From Salipaludibacillus sp. CUR1 (GTDB lineage: Bacteria; Bacillota; Bacilli; Bacillales; Salisediminibacteriaceae): 47,488 nucleotides of DNA. The translations under genes and the position numbers were made by a program. Position 1 is the first letter of the stretch, and the number at the start of each line of letters is the position of its first letter. This document shows positions 25,958 to 33,796 of the stretch, one piece after another. Under the pieces are notes generated by a model that saw nothing but the letters and a program-made list of their open reading frames with translations, had not been told where the DNA came from and ran no database searches. The stretch lies in contig NZ_JAIWPE010000032.1 in NCBI RefSeq assembly GCF_021028955.1, forward strand, positions 1-47,488, given 5' to 3'.

Positions 25958-26545
25958 ATGAAGTACGGATACGCAAGAGTCTCTAGCTCAGGGCAAAACT
26001 TGGAGAGTCAGATTAAAGCACTTACTGAAGCTGGCTCAGAAGAGATATATAAAGAAAAGCTCTCTGGAAGGAACAAAGAGAACAGGGAGCAATTTAACAA
26101 GCTCCTGGAGACTGTCTCAGAAGGTGACACTATTGTAGTAACTAAGCTAGACCGCTTTGCCAGATCAACTCAAGACGCTCTCTCAACTATTGAGACACTT
26201 AATAACAAGGGAGTAGGTCTCATAGTGCTAAACATGGGAGGGGATAAGGTAGACACTAACACTCCTATAGGAAAGCTTATGATTACTGTACTCTCTGGGA
26301 TAGCTGAATTTGAAGCAGATATGATTAAGGAGCGCCAGCTCGAAGGGATAGAGCTAGCCAAACAAAGAGGAGCTTACAAGGGAAGACCAAAGAAATATAC
26401 TGATAAGAACAAATCTCTCCAGCACGCTCTAGAGTTATTCCATGATAGAGAAAATAACGGTATGACTGTTAAAGAAATATGCCAGATCACAAAGGTAAGT
26501 AAAGCTACACTTTATAGAAATGTTAGAGAAGGAGCCACCTCATAA
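25958..26545 (+). CDS. Serine recombinase, resolvase/invertase family
   Basis: A 195-residue small serine recombinase. The catalytic domain begins MKYGYARVSSSGQNLESQ with nucleophile Ser9. It continues VVTKLDRFARSTQDAL and ends with the long E helix ...IAEFEADMIKERQLEGIELAK. The C-terminal HTH is MTVKEICQITKVSKATLYRNV. The size and domain order match Tn3-type resolvases, Gin/Hin invertases and plasmid multimer-resolution enzymes. In this island it may resolve multimers of the excised circle or recombine repeats; its target site was not identified. It has its own promoter and terminator. Confidence 0.93.
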   Translation: MKYGYARVSSSGQNLESQIKALTEAGSEEIYKEKLSGRNKENREQFNKLLETVSEGDTIVVTKLDRFARSTQDALSTIETLNNKGVGLIVLNMGGDKVDTNTPIGKLMITVLSGIAEFEADMIKERQLEGIELAKQRGAYKGRPKKYTDKNKSLQHALELFHDRENNGMTVKEICQITKVSKATLYRNVREGATS

Positions 26546-26563
26546 GGGAAGGCTCTTTTTTTT
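26532..26563 (+). terminator. Terminator of the serine recombinase gene
   Basis: Stem GAGCC/GGCTC enclosing the stop codon, followed by eight Ts. Confidence 0.75.
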
Positions 26564-26609
26564 ATGTCTTTGTTACCTATGAGCTGGACTCTTAAAGGGT
26601 ATCACTTTA

Positions 26610-26990
26610 GAGCTTTCTCTCTGGAGCTTTGAAAGCTTATGAGAAGGTTACTGAGGTATAGCCCTTGAGAGGAAAACTAAACAGGAGAGAGCTTTCAGAG
26701 CTGGCTCCAGGAGGGCTAGCTCATACTGTGATTATTTGTATCACACTGAGGAGCCACACTCTTGAGTTTACCTCCTGAGAGCTTCTCTCTGGACTCGTAA
26801 TAGCTTCTGTAAAGACCACTAGGAGCTTAACTCCTGAGAGGAAAGCAAAACAGGAGAGAGCCTGGGAGACTGGCTCATAAGGTTCACCTCATACTATGTA
26901 AAGAGCCTTACACTGAGGAGCGGTCTAAGGAAACACACTCTGTAAATGACTCTCTGAGAGCCTCTCTCTGGATTCCTGAGAGGTCGCTAA
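26610..26990. repeat. Two diverged tandem repeats of about 175 bp
   Basis: Each unit contains GAGAGCTT(T)CTCTCTGGA, then GAGAGGAAA followed by AACAGGAGAGAGC, then an ACACTGAGGAGC block. Matching landmarks are at about 26670 and 26845. No reading frame is kept, so the repeat is non-coding. Confidence 0.6.
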
Positions 26991-27654
26991 GAGGCTTAAC
27001 ACTAGAAAGGCTAGAGCTTTCTATGAGGAGCTAGTGAGGGGCTCTCATGAGGTGTTCTTTTAGAGTGGACACAAGAACTCTATATTGTGTTCATTGAGAG
27101 GACAACTCTAAAAAAATGTAATATGGGGGTCGTTCTCATCTCGCATGGAGCCATTTACAGAAAATATACCACAGAGTAAAACGCTTTAGTGAACTGAAGA
27201 GGCTACACTCTGGAGTACTCTCTCCAGAGGTAACACTCCCCAGCAAACACTCACAGAGCTCCATACTGGCTCACTGTTAAACAATTAAGGTATGACTGGA
27301 GTATTAATACCTCCTGGAGCTATAACTCCTTAGAGAAGCTCACAGAGATTCACAGGGGGAGGGGGCTTTTCTAAGTCCCCTCCTCATTTTTTTATAATAT
27401 TTATTTTACAGTAAAGGGAAGTCCACAGAGAAGCTCAGGAGGCTCTCTCTCGTTTAGTATGACCTCAGTAAGACATATAGCACCTGGAAAGGTTAACGCT
27501 TCTTAGAGAAGCTCACAGAGCTTTCTATGGAGTCACACTAGAGAGCTCCAGCTCAGAGGAGCGACAAGAAAAGGAGTTAGCTGGCTCAGGGCACTCCTAT
27601 TTTTTTTATTTTAGGATATATTAGATTAAATATGAGAGTGAATGAAAGGAGCCC

Positions 27655-28460
27655 TAAGGAGGTGGCACTCTTTAATCCACCTCTTATTTTTATTTAATGT
27701 ATTCATGAGCTAGCACTCTTTAGTCCACCTCCTATTTATTATTTGATGTATCTATGAGGTGGCACTCCTTAGTCCACTCTGGAGCTACCTCATGAATGTA
27801 TCTAAAATATGTGAGGTAGGGGGTCTTTTCTATTCGTATGTAGCTATTTATTCAAACTATAATTTAGAGTAAAAGCGCATATAAGAGGTAGCTCTCTTTA
27901 GTGTAACTAATGAGGTTCACCTCCTATTTTTATTTATACGTATCTATGAGCTAGCCCTCTTAGGTTATCCTCCTAGTTATCACTCATTAGTAACACTCAT
28001 TTTTTTATTTTATCTATGAGCTGGCTCTTAGCTTTCTATAAGAACAAGATAATGATTTACCCTTAAAAGTGGCTTCGTCCCTTGGGGCTCTAAGAGTGAA
28101 GGGCTATAAAATACCGGTCATCTCATGTGCATTTTTTAGGGAATACCGGTCATCTCATGTGCAAAAATTATCTAATCACTATTAATTAAGCTCCTAAGTT
28201 CCTATCTCCTATTGATATTCAATGTATCTATGAGGTGGCTCTAAGCGTTCCATAAGAACAAAGATAATGATTTCCCCTTGAAAGTGGCTCTAACCCTTGG
28301 GGCTCTAAGGGTGAAGGGCTAAAAAATACCGGAAATCTCATGTGCATTTTTTAGGAAATACCGGAACTCTCATGTGCAAAAATTATCTAATCACTATTAA
28401 TTAAGCTATTTAGTCCACCTTCCTATTTTATTTACATGTATCTATGAGCTGGCACTCTTG
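27655..28460. repeat. Dispersed GTATCTATGAGSTGGCWCT repeat family
   Basis: About eight copies of a motif close to GTATCTATGAGCTGGCACT are followed by T(A/T)AGTCCACCTCCTA-like sequence, near 27659, 27704, 27752, 27947, 28015, 28229 and 28439. Each is followed by an A/T-rich tract of TATTTTATT type. A CTACCTCA/TGAGGTAG hairpin with a T-rich tail (about 27786-27832) lies among them. The stretch 26991-27654 has similar AGCT-rich sequence without genes. Confidence 0.65.
28013..28405. repeat. Duplicated ~214-bp module with twin 21-bp repeats
   Basis: Units start near 28013 and 28227. Each has the ATGAG(C/G)TGGCTCT motif, a CCCTT...AAGGG hairpin and two copies of a 21-bp repeat whose fixed parts are ATACCGG and CTCATGTGCA, 32 bp apart. 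The unit then ends in AAAATTATCTAATCACTA. In unit 1 the variable bases are TCAT in both twins; in unit 2 they are AAAT and AACT. Confidence 0.8.
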
Positions 28461-28489
28461 GAGCTGTAATAATGTGCTCTATATAAGAG

Positions 28490-29012
28490 AGTAAGAGCAT
28501 TTCTCCTTCCAAAAGTGCTCTGGAGCCAGTCATATCAAGGGTTGAAGCTAGTTTTAATAGAGCTAATATATAACCCTGGGAGAAGCTAATAGAGCTAATA
28601 TGTAACCCTGGGAGAAGCTAATAGAGCTAGTGTACAACATACATAATAAGGTTCAAGTGAGTGAATTGCCCTCTAGCCCTTGGGGCTCTAGAGGTGAAGC
28701 TGGTTTTAATTAACGACATATTTGATACTGAGGAGGGGTGATTAACGACATATTTGATACTGAGGAGCAATTTTAACTACAACATACATAATAAGGCTCA
28801 AGTGAGTGAATTGCCCTCTAACACTTGGGGCTGTAGGGCTCAAGGTCTTTTTAATTGACGACATATTTGATACTGGGGAGGGGTGATTGACGACATATTT
28901 GATACTGGGAAAATTACAAGAGAGTAAGAGCATTTCTCCTTACTAAAGTACTTTTAAGCCAGTAACACCAAGGGCTCAAGCCCTTTTTAATGTGTGCCAT
29001 ATGTAACCCTGG
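28490..29012. repeat. Further hairpin-plus-twin-repeat modules
   Basis: Three more families follow the same plan. At 28550-28625 ATATATAACCCTGGGAGAA-type repeats recur with a 32-bp period. At 28706-28764 and 28858-28910 twins of ACGACATATTTGATACTG(A/G)G lie 31-32 bp apart. At 28995-29015 there is a single ATATGTAACCCTGGGAGAA. Each is preceded by a short hairpin, for example CCTCTAG/CTAGAGG near 28672 and AAGGGCT/AGCCCTT with T run at 28970-28989. Confidence 0.75.
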
Positions 29013-29041
29013 GAGAAAACCCTTCCGCTCCCTTAGAGGTG

Positions 29042-29257
29042 ATTAGACGATAAGGCGGTATACATAGTAGAGGGACTTTTAATAGGGATTAGACGCTAGA
29101 CCGATACATATAGTAGAGGGACTTTTAATAGAGAGTAAACGCTAAAGCGGTATACATAGTAGAGGGACTTTTAATAGGGAATAAACGCTAACCCGATATA
29201 TATAGTAGAGGGACTTTTAAGAGGGAATAAACGCTAACCCGATATATATAGTGAAGG
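29042..29257. repeat. Five iterons: candidate replication origin
   Basis: Five head-to-tail copies of a 46-47-bp unit with core ATAGTAGAGGGACTTTTAA (last copy degenerate) lie directly upstream of the XRE and initiator genes. Long iterons next to an initiator gene are typical of theta-replicating plasmid origins. A 62-bp inverted pair (GAGGAT...ATCCTC) and a GAGCCAG/CTGGCTC hairpin (29354-29377) follow. An origin is inferred, not shown. Confidence 0.6.
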
Positions 29258-29529
29258 GGAAATTAAGATCAAACTCAAGAGGATTTATTTAACAGTAAAA
29301 CTTTTGAGCTTGCTCTTAATAGTCCAAGCAAACATCCTCTTATGTTTATGGTTGAGCCAGTATTCCTGTGCTGGCTCCTCTCATAGTCTTTAGAGCAAGC
29401 TTGTAATGTCTAGCAATCATCTTTAGCACTGTCCTTTAATTTGTTGAAAGCTAGCACCCCCTAGCTTCTTCTTTTTTATTGGAGAGTACATTTTATAACA
29501 TAAAGCAATTTACTGGGAGGTACTTAATA

Positions 29530-29757
29530 ATGGAAAAACAAAAAATTATTCGCTTTGAGCTAAAACAGCTACTCAAAGAAAAAGGAATGACTTATGAGGA
29601 GTTTGGTCAAAGGTGTAACCCACCAATGGAGAAGCAAGCTGTTTATAACTTAACCAAAAGAGAAGGGGTATCCTTTTCAATGTTAGAGCGTATTGTTAAC
29701 GCTCTTAATCTTAGTGAGGAGGAGTTGTCCAGGCTCATTAAGATTTACTCAGTATGA
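29530..29757 (+). CDS. XRE/Cro-type DNA-binding protein
   Basis: A 75-residue single-domain helix-turn-helix protein: RFELKQLLKEKGMTYEEFGQRC, then KQAVYNLTKREGVSFSMLERI and ALNLSEEELSRLI. ATG 29530 is chosen because GGGAGG lies 8 nt upstream; an upstream in-frame start at 29479 has no ribosome site. It sits between the iterons and the initiator gene, a position typical of a copy-number or lysogeny-type regulator. It is a possible binding partner of the SinI-like peptide, though SinR-type dimerisation helices are not evident. Confidence 0.85.
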   Translation: MEKQKIIRFELKQLLKEKGMTYEEFGQRCNPPMEKQAVYNLTKREGVSFSMLERIVNALNLSEEELSRLIKIYSV

Positions 29758-29821
29758 AAGGTGGTTCTAACACGAAAGACAAATATTATGAAGCTCAACA
29801 GTAGAGCAGGAGGAAAAGAGA

Positions 29822-30643
29822 ATGAGCAGGGACTATGGAGAGTTAACTATAAGAGAGCTCGTGGAGTTAGGTGGTCAAGCAATAACACCAGAAAGAGTTG
29901 AAGCTAATGAAGCATATAAGCAAAAGCAAAAATTATTAAATGCTGATAAGAGACAGTTTACTAAGGTAAATGAAAGGGAGTGTAGTCTCATAGTGAATAC
30001 ATTAACGCTAACACAAGCAGGAACGCTTTTGAGTATGTTTGCATATATGGAGCTGGGAGAGAGTGGACTTTTATACCACAATGGTAAAGAGCTTAGCATA
30101 AAAGATTTCTCTAAGCTGACTAACAAGAGTGAGAGAGCTCTTCAGAGAAGTATATCTGAATTGGTTAACCTTGGTTATGTTACAGCTCACAAGAGTGGGA
30201 GAAGTACTTACTATTCAATTAACACCCAGATAGCTAACAGAGGAAAAAGCCAAGGAGAAGGGTTCTTTTCAAGGTTGTTTGTTACACAGCTCAGAGAGGT
30301 TATTAAAGGAGCTACTCTTCAAGAACTGGGGTTATTTTTACATTTACTACCACACTTTAACACGAGAGCTTATGTTATAAGCAAAAACCCCCATGAGTTG
30401 GAGCTTAATAAAATTGAGTTATTAAACAGAGAAAAAATTGCTGAGTTAACTGGATTAAGCTTACCTACTGTTAAGAGACTTATTCCAAGCATGATGAGAA
30501 AAGGGCTTCTCACTGGTGTTAAAACTTGGAGAACAGCAATTATATTGCACCCAAGATTAGTGAGTAGACAGCTCAAGAAAGTGACACTTGAGGATGTTAC
30601 AGACATTATTGAGAACGAATTGAACAAAAAGAAAGAATGGTAA
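29822..30643 (+). CDS. Predicted replication initiator with two winged-helix domains
   Basis: A 273-residue protein with two winged-helix units. The first is at residues ~60-125: LLSMFAYMELGESGLLYHN, then IKDFSKLTNKSERALQRSISEL and NLGYV. The second is at ~195-240: LNREKIAELTGLSLPTVKRLIPSM followed by RKGLL. Tandem winged helices are usual in iteron-binding initiators of Firmicute plasmids, and five iterons lie about 570 bp upstream. AGGAGG precedes the ATG. No helicase or nuclease motif is present, so host replisome recruitment would be needed. A transcription-regulator role is the main alternative. Confidence 0.68.
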   Translation: MSRDYGELTIRELVELGGQAITPERVEANEAYKQKQKLLNADKRQFTKVNERECSLIVNTLTLTQAGTLLSMFAYMELGESGLLYHNGKELSIKDFSKLTNKSERALQRSISELVNLGYVTAHKSGRSTYYSINTQIANRGKSQGEGFFSRLFVTQLREVIKGATLQELGLFLHLLPHFNTRAYVISKNPHELELNKIELLNREKIAELTGLSLPTVKRLIPSMMRKGLLTGVKTWRTAIILHPRLVSRQLKKVTLEDVTDIIENELNKKKEW

Positions 30644-30752
30644 AGCCAATGAGCTTTAACAGATAAAGCACACAGTAAACCCTGCTCTATGAGGAGGGCT
30701 ATTTGAGTGCAAAAAAAAAAGAGAGAACAATAATTAAAGGAGAGTGTTAAAC

Positions 30753-31385
30753 ATGGGGAAAGTAATTGAGGAGACAAAAATTACAAAACAGATAATGATA
30801 GTTGAAAGTAATACTGGAGAGATACTCCAGAAGGTCTGCAAAGACTGTGGACACCTCAAGTTAGCTGAGGAGTTCCCCAAAAACGGGGAAAGACTCAGAC
30901 CTTATTGCAAAGATTGCTGGAGAGAGCGCCAAAGAGCGTACTATGAAGGGATAAAGCTAAAGCGCTCAGTTTACCGCCACAGAGCGAGGGCTAAGGAAGT
31001 AGGCTTAGCTGACACACTCACAGAGGAGCAACTAAAAGAGCTCCTGGCTCATGCTAATGGTCGCTGTATGTTGACAGGAGAGCCAGCTACGGAGTCAGAC
31101 CCGCTCACTATTGACCATGTAACAGCATTAGGGAACAGATTCTCCCTGGGAAATGCTCCATGTAACATTATACTAGCTAAGAGATCTTTGAATTTTTCTC
31201 GTAAAGAAGGGTGTCTACTGAAATTTATTGGCAAGTACCCTGAGAAGGTAAACCCTGAGAAGACTGAGGAAACAATAAGCTATCTCTCAAAGCAAGCAGG
31301 AGTAGAGAAAGCTGACTTTATAAGACTCTTAGAAGATATTGAGGAGTTTTCTAAGAAGGAGGGAGAGCTTAATGAAGAAAAGTAA
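30753..31385 (+). CDS. HNH endonuclease-like protein with N-terminal zinc finger
   Basis: A 210-residue protein. The N-terminal zinc ribbon VCKDCGHLKLAEEFP...YCKDCWRERQR carries two CxxC pairs. The HNH-type core near residues 105-150 reads GRCMLTGEPA...LTIDHVTALGNRFSLGNAPCNIILAKRSLN, with the DH pair and the downstream N that phage HNH proteins use for metal and DNA. The third HNH residue is not the canonical His/Asn spacing, so activity is uncertain. ATG 30753 is chosen after AAAGGAG. Phages often place HNH proteins beside terminase genes to help genome cutting. It overlaps the next small gene by 14 bp. Confidence 0.75.
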   Translation: MGKVIEETKITKQIMIVESNTGEILQKVCKDCGHLKLAEEFPKNGERLRPYCKDCWRERQRAYYEGIKLKRSVYRHRARAKEVGLADTLTEEQLKELLAHANGRCMLTGEPATESDPLTIDHVTALGNRFSLGNAPCNIILAKRSLNFSRKEGCLLKFIGKYPEKVNPEKTEETISYLSKQAGVEKADFIRLLEDIEEFSKKEGELNEEK

Positions 31386-31542
31386 AGAGGAAGCATACAA
31401 AAGAGTGGAATATGCAAGAGCTCAATTGAAACAGGTCAAGGCTAACAAACACTTATTAAACTCCCCTGAAGGACAGAGACGTTACAAAGTGCTTTTATTA
31501 CGTATGCAGAAAGTTGAGAGGGAGTACAGAAAGGCTAAGTAA
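31372..31542 (+). CDS. Small basic helical protein, unknown
   Basis: A 56-residue, highly charged, basic helix-forming protein (EAYKRVEYARAQLKQVKANK). It starts inside the end of the HNH gene with a GGAGGGAGAG ribosome site, so translational coupling is likely. No family is recognised. Confidence 0.65.
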   Translation: MKKSKEEAYKRVEYARAQLKQVKANKHLLNSPEGQRRYKVLLLRMQKVEREYRKAK

Positions 31543-31623
31543 CATTAAAGAAGGTAACTCCCCAGCTCTAAATGAGGTGGGCTATTTATATTGGATTAAA
31601 AACAACTTTGGAGGGATTGGATT

Positions 31624-32193
31624 ATGAAACTATTTAAGAGCGAGATTGAAAAGGTGCAGGAGAAAAAGAGCCAGGTTAACGAGAAGATTCAGGAGGAGAA
31701 AAACAAAAGAGATAAACTTACCAATGCACTTAAGCTTTCAGAAACTGAGTTAATGATTGATGATTCAGCTTCAGTTAAAAAGAAAACTGATAAGTTTAGC
31801 AAGGCTATTAAAGACCTTGACAAGGAGATTGAAAAACTCAATAAAGAAGCCTCTGAGGTCTCCTCTGAGCTGTCAGAGCTAATTAAGCAAAAGAAACAGG
31901 CTGAGATTGATGAGGCTTGCGAGGAATACGCTCAGGAAGTGGAAATTTCCACTAAAGCCACTATCCTAAGTAAAGAGTTAGAAAAACTCCAGGATTTAGC
32001 TGATAAAAAGTCAGGATTAGCAAACCCTAGAGCCCTCAAAAAGCTAGCTGGAGTAAAAACAAGTGAGCGCTTTGGACAAGAACATGCTCACCTCCAGGAG
32101 AAGGCTTATGAAACAAATGAAAAGGCTAAAGCCAAAGCTAAAAAGGAAACTGAGAAGGTGCTGAAAGATGTTAAGAAGCTACTCGGTAAGTAA
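31624..32193 (+). CDS. Coiled-coil protein, unknown
   Basis: A 189-residue protein, almost all charged coiled coil with leucine and isoleucine at heptad spacing (residues ~5-75, for example KAIKDLDKEIEKLNKEASEVSSEL). There is no signal peptide, enzyme motif or membrane segment. GGAGGG lies upstream of the ATG. Phage scaffold, head-tail chaperone and minor structural proteins look similar, but no assignment is possible. It is the first of several charged small genes running toward the terminase-like gene. Confidence 0.7.
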   Translation: MKLFKSEIEKVQEKKSQVNEKIQEEKNKRDKLTNALKLSETELMIDDSASVKKKTDKFSKAIKDLDKEIEKLNKEASEVSSELSELIKQKKQAEIDEACEEYAQEVEISTKATILSKELEKLQDLADKKSGLANPRALKKLAGVKTSERFGQEHAHLQEKAYETNEKAKAKAKKETEKVLKDVKKLLGK

Positions 32194-32232
32194 GAGCTAT
32201 TGAGAGAAAAAACTAAAGAGGTGAATATTTCA

Positions 32233-32451
32233 ATGTTCTTTAAAGGGGATGGAAGCAAGAGCAAAAGGGCTATTAAGAGTGAGGAGTTTTTACAGCTCTT
32301 GGAGGAGCGGAAGGTTCATAGTAAGAGAGAGCTGGATTCTTTCAAGAGGAAGCAAGATTTTAGAGACAGTCTCCTCAAGGATGAACTTAAAATGATTGAG
32401 ATTGGAAGGAGCTTGAAAGAGACGCAAAGTAATTTAAAGCAACACCAGTAA
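32233..32451 (+). CDS. Small charged helical protein, unknown
   Basis: A 72-residue basic protein (SMFFKGDGSKSKRAIKSEEF, then ERKVHSKRELDSFKRKQDF). ATG 32233 is preferred, with AGAGGTG 11 nt upstream; a TTG at 32200 would add 11 residues. No family is recognised. A 13-bp stem (32462-32474 with 32505-32517, one G-U) lies just downstream. Confidence 0.55.
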   Translation: MFFKGDGSKSKRAIKSEEFLQLLEERKVHSKRELDSFKRKQDFRDSLLKDELKMIEIGRSLKETQSNLKQHQ

Positions 32452-32552
32452 CACTCTTAGAGTAACTCTCTAGCTGGATACCTTCAAGAACGAGGGAGCG
32501 GAAGGCTGGAGAGTTACACTAAGGAAAAATTATCTTAAGAGGTGAGTATTTA

Positions 32553-32762
32553 ATGGAAAATATAAAGGTTAACTACCAGAGATTAAACCAGTCTTATGAG
32601 GTGGCTTCTAAGTACTATCAGGAGACTGGAAGCACTCACCTATTAAAGTTCGCTCTGGAAGAGCTGGAGACCTTTGAGAGATCTTTCCTGGCTCACTATG
32701 ATATTGAGGAGCTAATAAGTATTCAAGATGAGTTAGGTATGGAGCAAGCAATTTTAAATTAA
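32553..32762 (+). CDS. Small acidic helical protein, unknown
   Basis: A 69-residue acidic helical protein (YQRLNQSYEVASKYYQETG, then FALEELETFERSFLAHYDIEEL). AGAGGTG precedes the ATG. No family is recognised; a structural adaptor or chaperone is possible given the neighbours. Confidence 0.6.
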   Translation: MENIKVNYQRLNQSYEVASKYYQETGSTHLLKFALEELETFERSFLAHYDIEELISIQDELGMEQAILN

Positions 32763-32776
32763 AAGGGGGTTATACC

Positions 32777-33037
32777 ATGGGGAACAAGAAAACAGGTATT
32801 GAAAATGAGAGCTTTGCAGAGCAAGCTGTAAAACAAGCTTTTGAAGAGGTAGATAAAAAACTCCAGCGAAAAGCTGAGCTAGAACAACTTAAAAGAAAGC
32901 AACTTGGTAAACAGAGCATAGAGGAGCTGGAGGAAAAGATGAATAAATTCTTTGAGGAGCAAGACCAGAAAAGGGAAGCCAAAAAGCTGGATAAGTTCTA
33001 TGAGGAACACGTTAGAAAATATGGCAATTCATTATAA
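32777..33037 (+). CDS. Small coiled-coil protein, unknown
   Basis: An 86-residue helical, charged protein (EQAVKQAFEEVDKKLQRKAE, then LEQLKRKQLGKQSIEELEEK). AAAGGGGGT precedes the ATG. It lies directly upstream of the small-terminase-like gene, and its function cannot be read from sequence. Confidence 0.6.
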   Translation: MGNKKTGIENESFAEQAVKQAFEEVDKKLQRKAELEQLKRKQLGKQSIEELEEKMNKFFEEQDQKREAKKLDKFYEEHVRKYGNSL

Positions 33038-33057
33038 CTAAAAGAGGTGAGAGGAGA

Positions 33058-33711
33058 ATGGCTGGAAAAGGGAGACCCTATAAGGTTGACCCTGAGCTGG
33101 AGAAAGTAGCTAAAGAGGCTCAGGAAGCTAGGAGAAATGAAGACTGGGATAGATTAAAGGAGCTCAAAAGAAAGCTCAAAAGAGAGTCTACAATTTGTGG
33201 GGCTGTTATGGGAGCCTCCAAAGATTATAGAACTTGCAAGAGAAAGCCAGTATCTGAGAGTAAAGGTAGGTGCGCTCTCCATGGGGGGAAAACTACTGGA
33301 CCTACTACCGAGGAGGGAAAGATGAAGAGCAAAAGACAGCTTAATCCGCAGGCTAACATGATTCACGGTATTTATTCTAAGGACTTCAAAAGTACACTCA
33401 CTGAGGCTGAGGTAGAGTTTTATAATTGGTCTATTGATTGGTTCATGGAGGAGCACCCTGAATATGTAGACCCTGTTAACTTAACACTCTTTGAGCGCTA
33501 TGTAATGAACCGTATTAAAGTAGCACGAAAAGACGGAACTGACTTCCTGGGAGACTCTCAGAGTTATAACGATTCAGAGGTAAAAATGCTTCGCTTCTCA
33601 GAAGTACTGGGGCTGAACAGGAAGTTTAAAGAGTCTAAAGATAACAAAGATAACACTAACAATCTAGGTATTACAGCCTTGTTTATGGATGACAAAGACG
33701 ACACACACTAA
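33058..33711 (+). CDS. Phage small-terminase-like protein
   Basis: A 217-residue protein with the pattern CGAVMGASKDYRTCKRKP...GRCALHGGKTTGPTTEEGK (residues ~43-88), then NPQANMIHGIYSKDF. The Cys-rich part plus the HGGxTTGP motif and the NxxxHGxY segment are characteristic of a family annotated as phage terminase small subunit or phage structural protein in Bacillus phages. The C-terminal half is helical. No large terminase gene is present in the island, as in phage-inducible islands that encode only a small subunit to redirect a helper's packaging. That role is inferred. AGAGGTGAGAGGAG precedes the ATG. Confidence 0.65.
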   Translation: MAGKGRPYKVDPELEKVAKEAQEARRNEDWDRLKELKRKLKRESTICGAVMGASKDYRTCKRKPVSESKGRCALHGGKTTGPTTEEGKMKSKRQLNPQANMIHGIYSKDFKSTLTEAEVEFYNWSIDWFMEEHPEYVDPVNLTLFERYVMNRIKVARKDGTDFLGDSQSYNDSEVKMLRFSEVLGLNRKFKESKDNKDNTNNLGITALFMDDKDDTH

Positions 33712-33727
33712 AGCAATTAATACATAT

Positions 33728-33779
33728 AAGCCAGCTCATTTAGCTCCCTCTCAGTGAGGGGGCTTTTTTGAGTTGGCTT
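33728..33779 (+). terminator. Nested stem-loops: terminator inside an outer 11-bp stem
   Basis: Inner stem GCTCCCTC/GAGGGGGC (33743-33763, one G-U) is followed by TTTTTT. An outer 11-bp stem (33728-33738 with 33769-33779) encloses it and ends at the AGGAGG ribosome site (33781-33786) of the tape-measure gene. The outer stem may compete with the terminator or present the ribosome site. Confidence 0.75.
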
Positions 33780-33796
33780 AAGGAGGTGCAAGACTA

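Noticed and set aside
26564-29529. Decayed coding genes in the large repeat region
   Set aside because: Six-frame reading gives only short frames with frequent stops on both strands; the repeats do not keep a three-base period.
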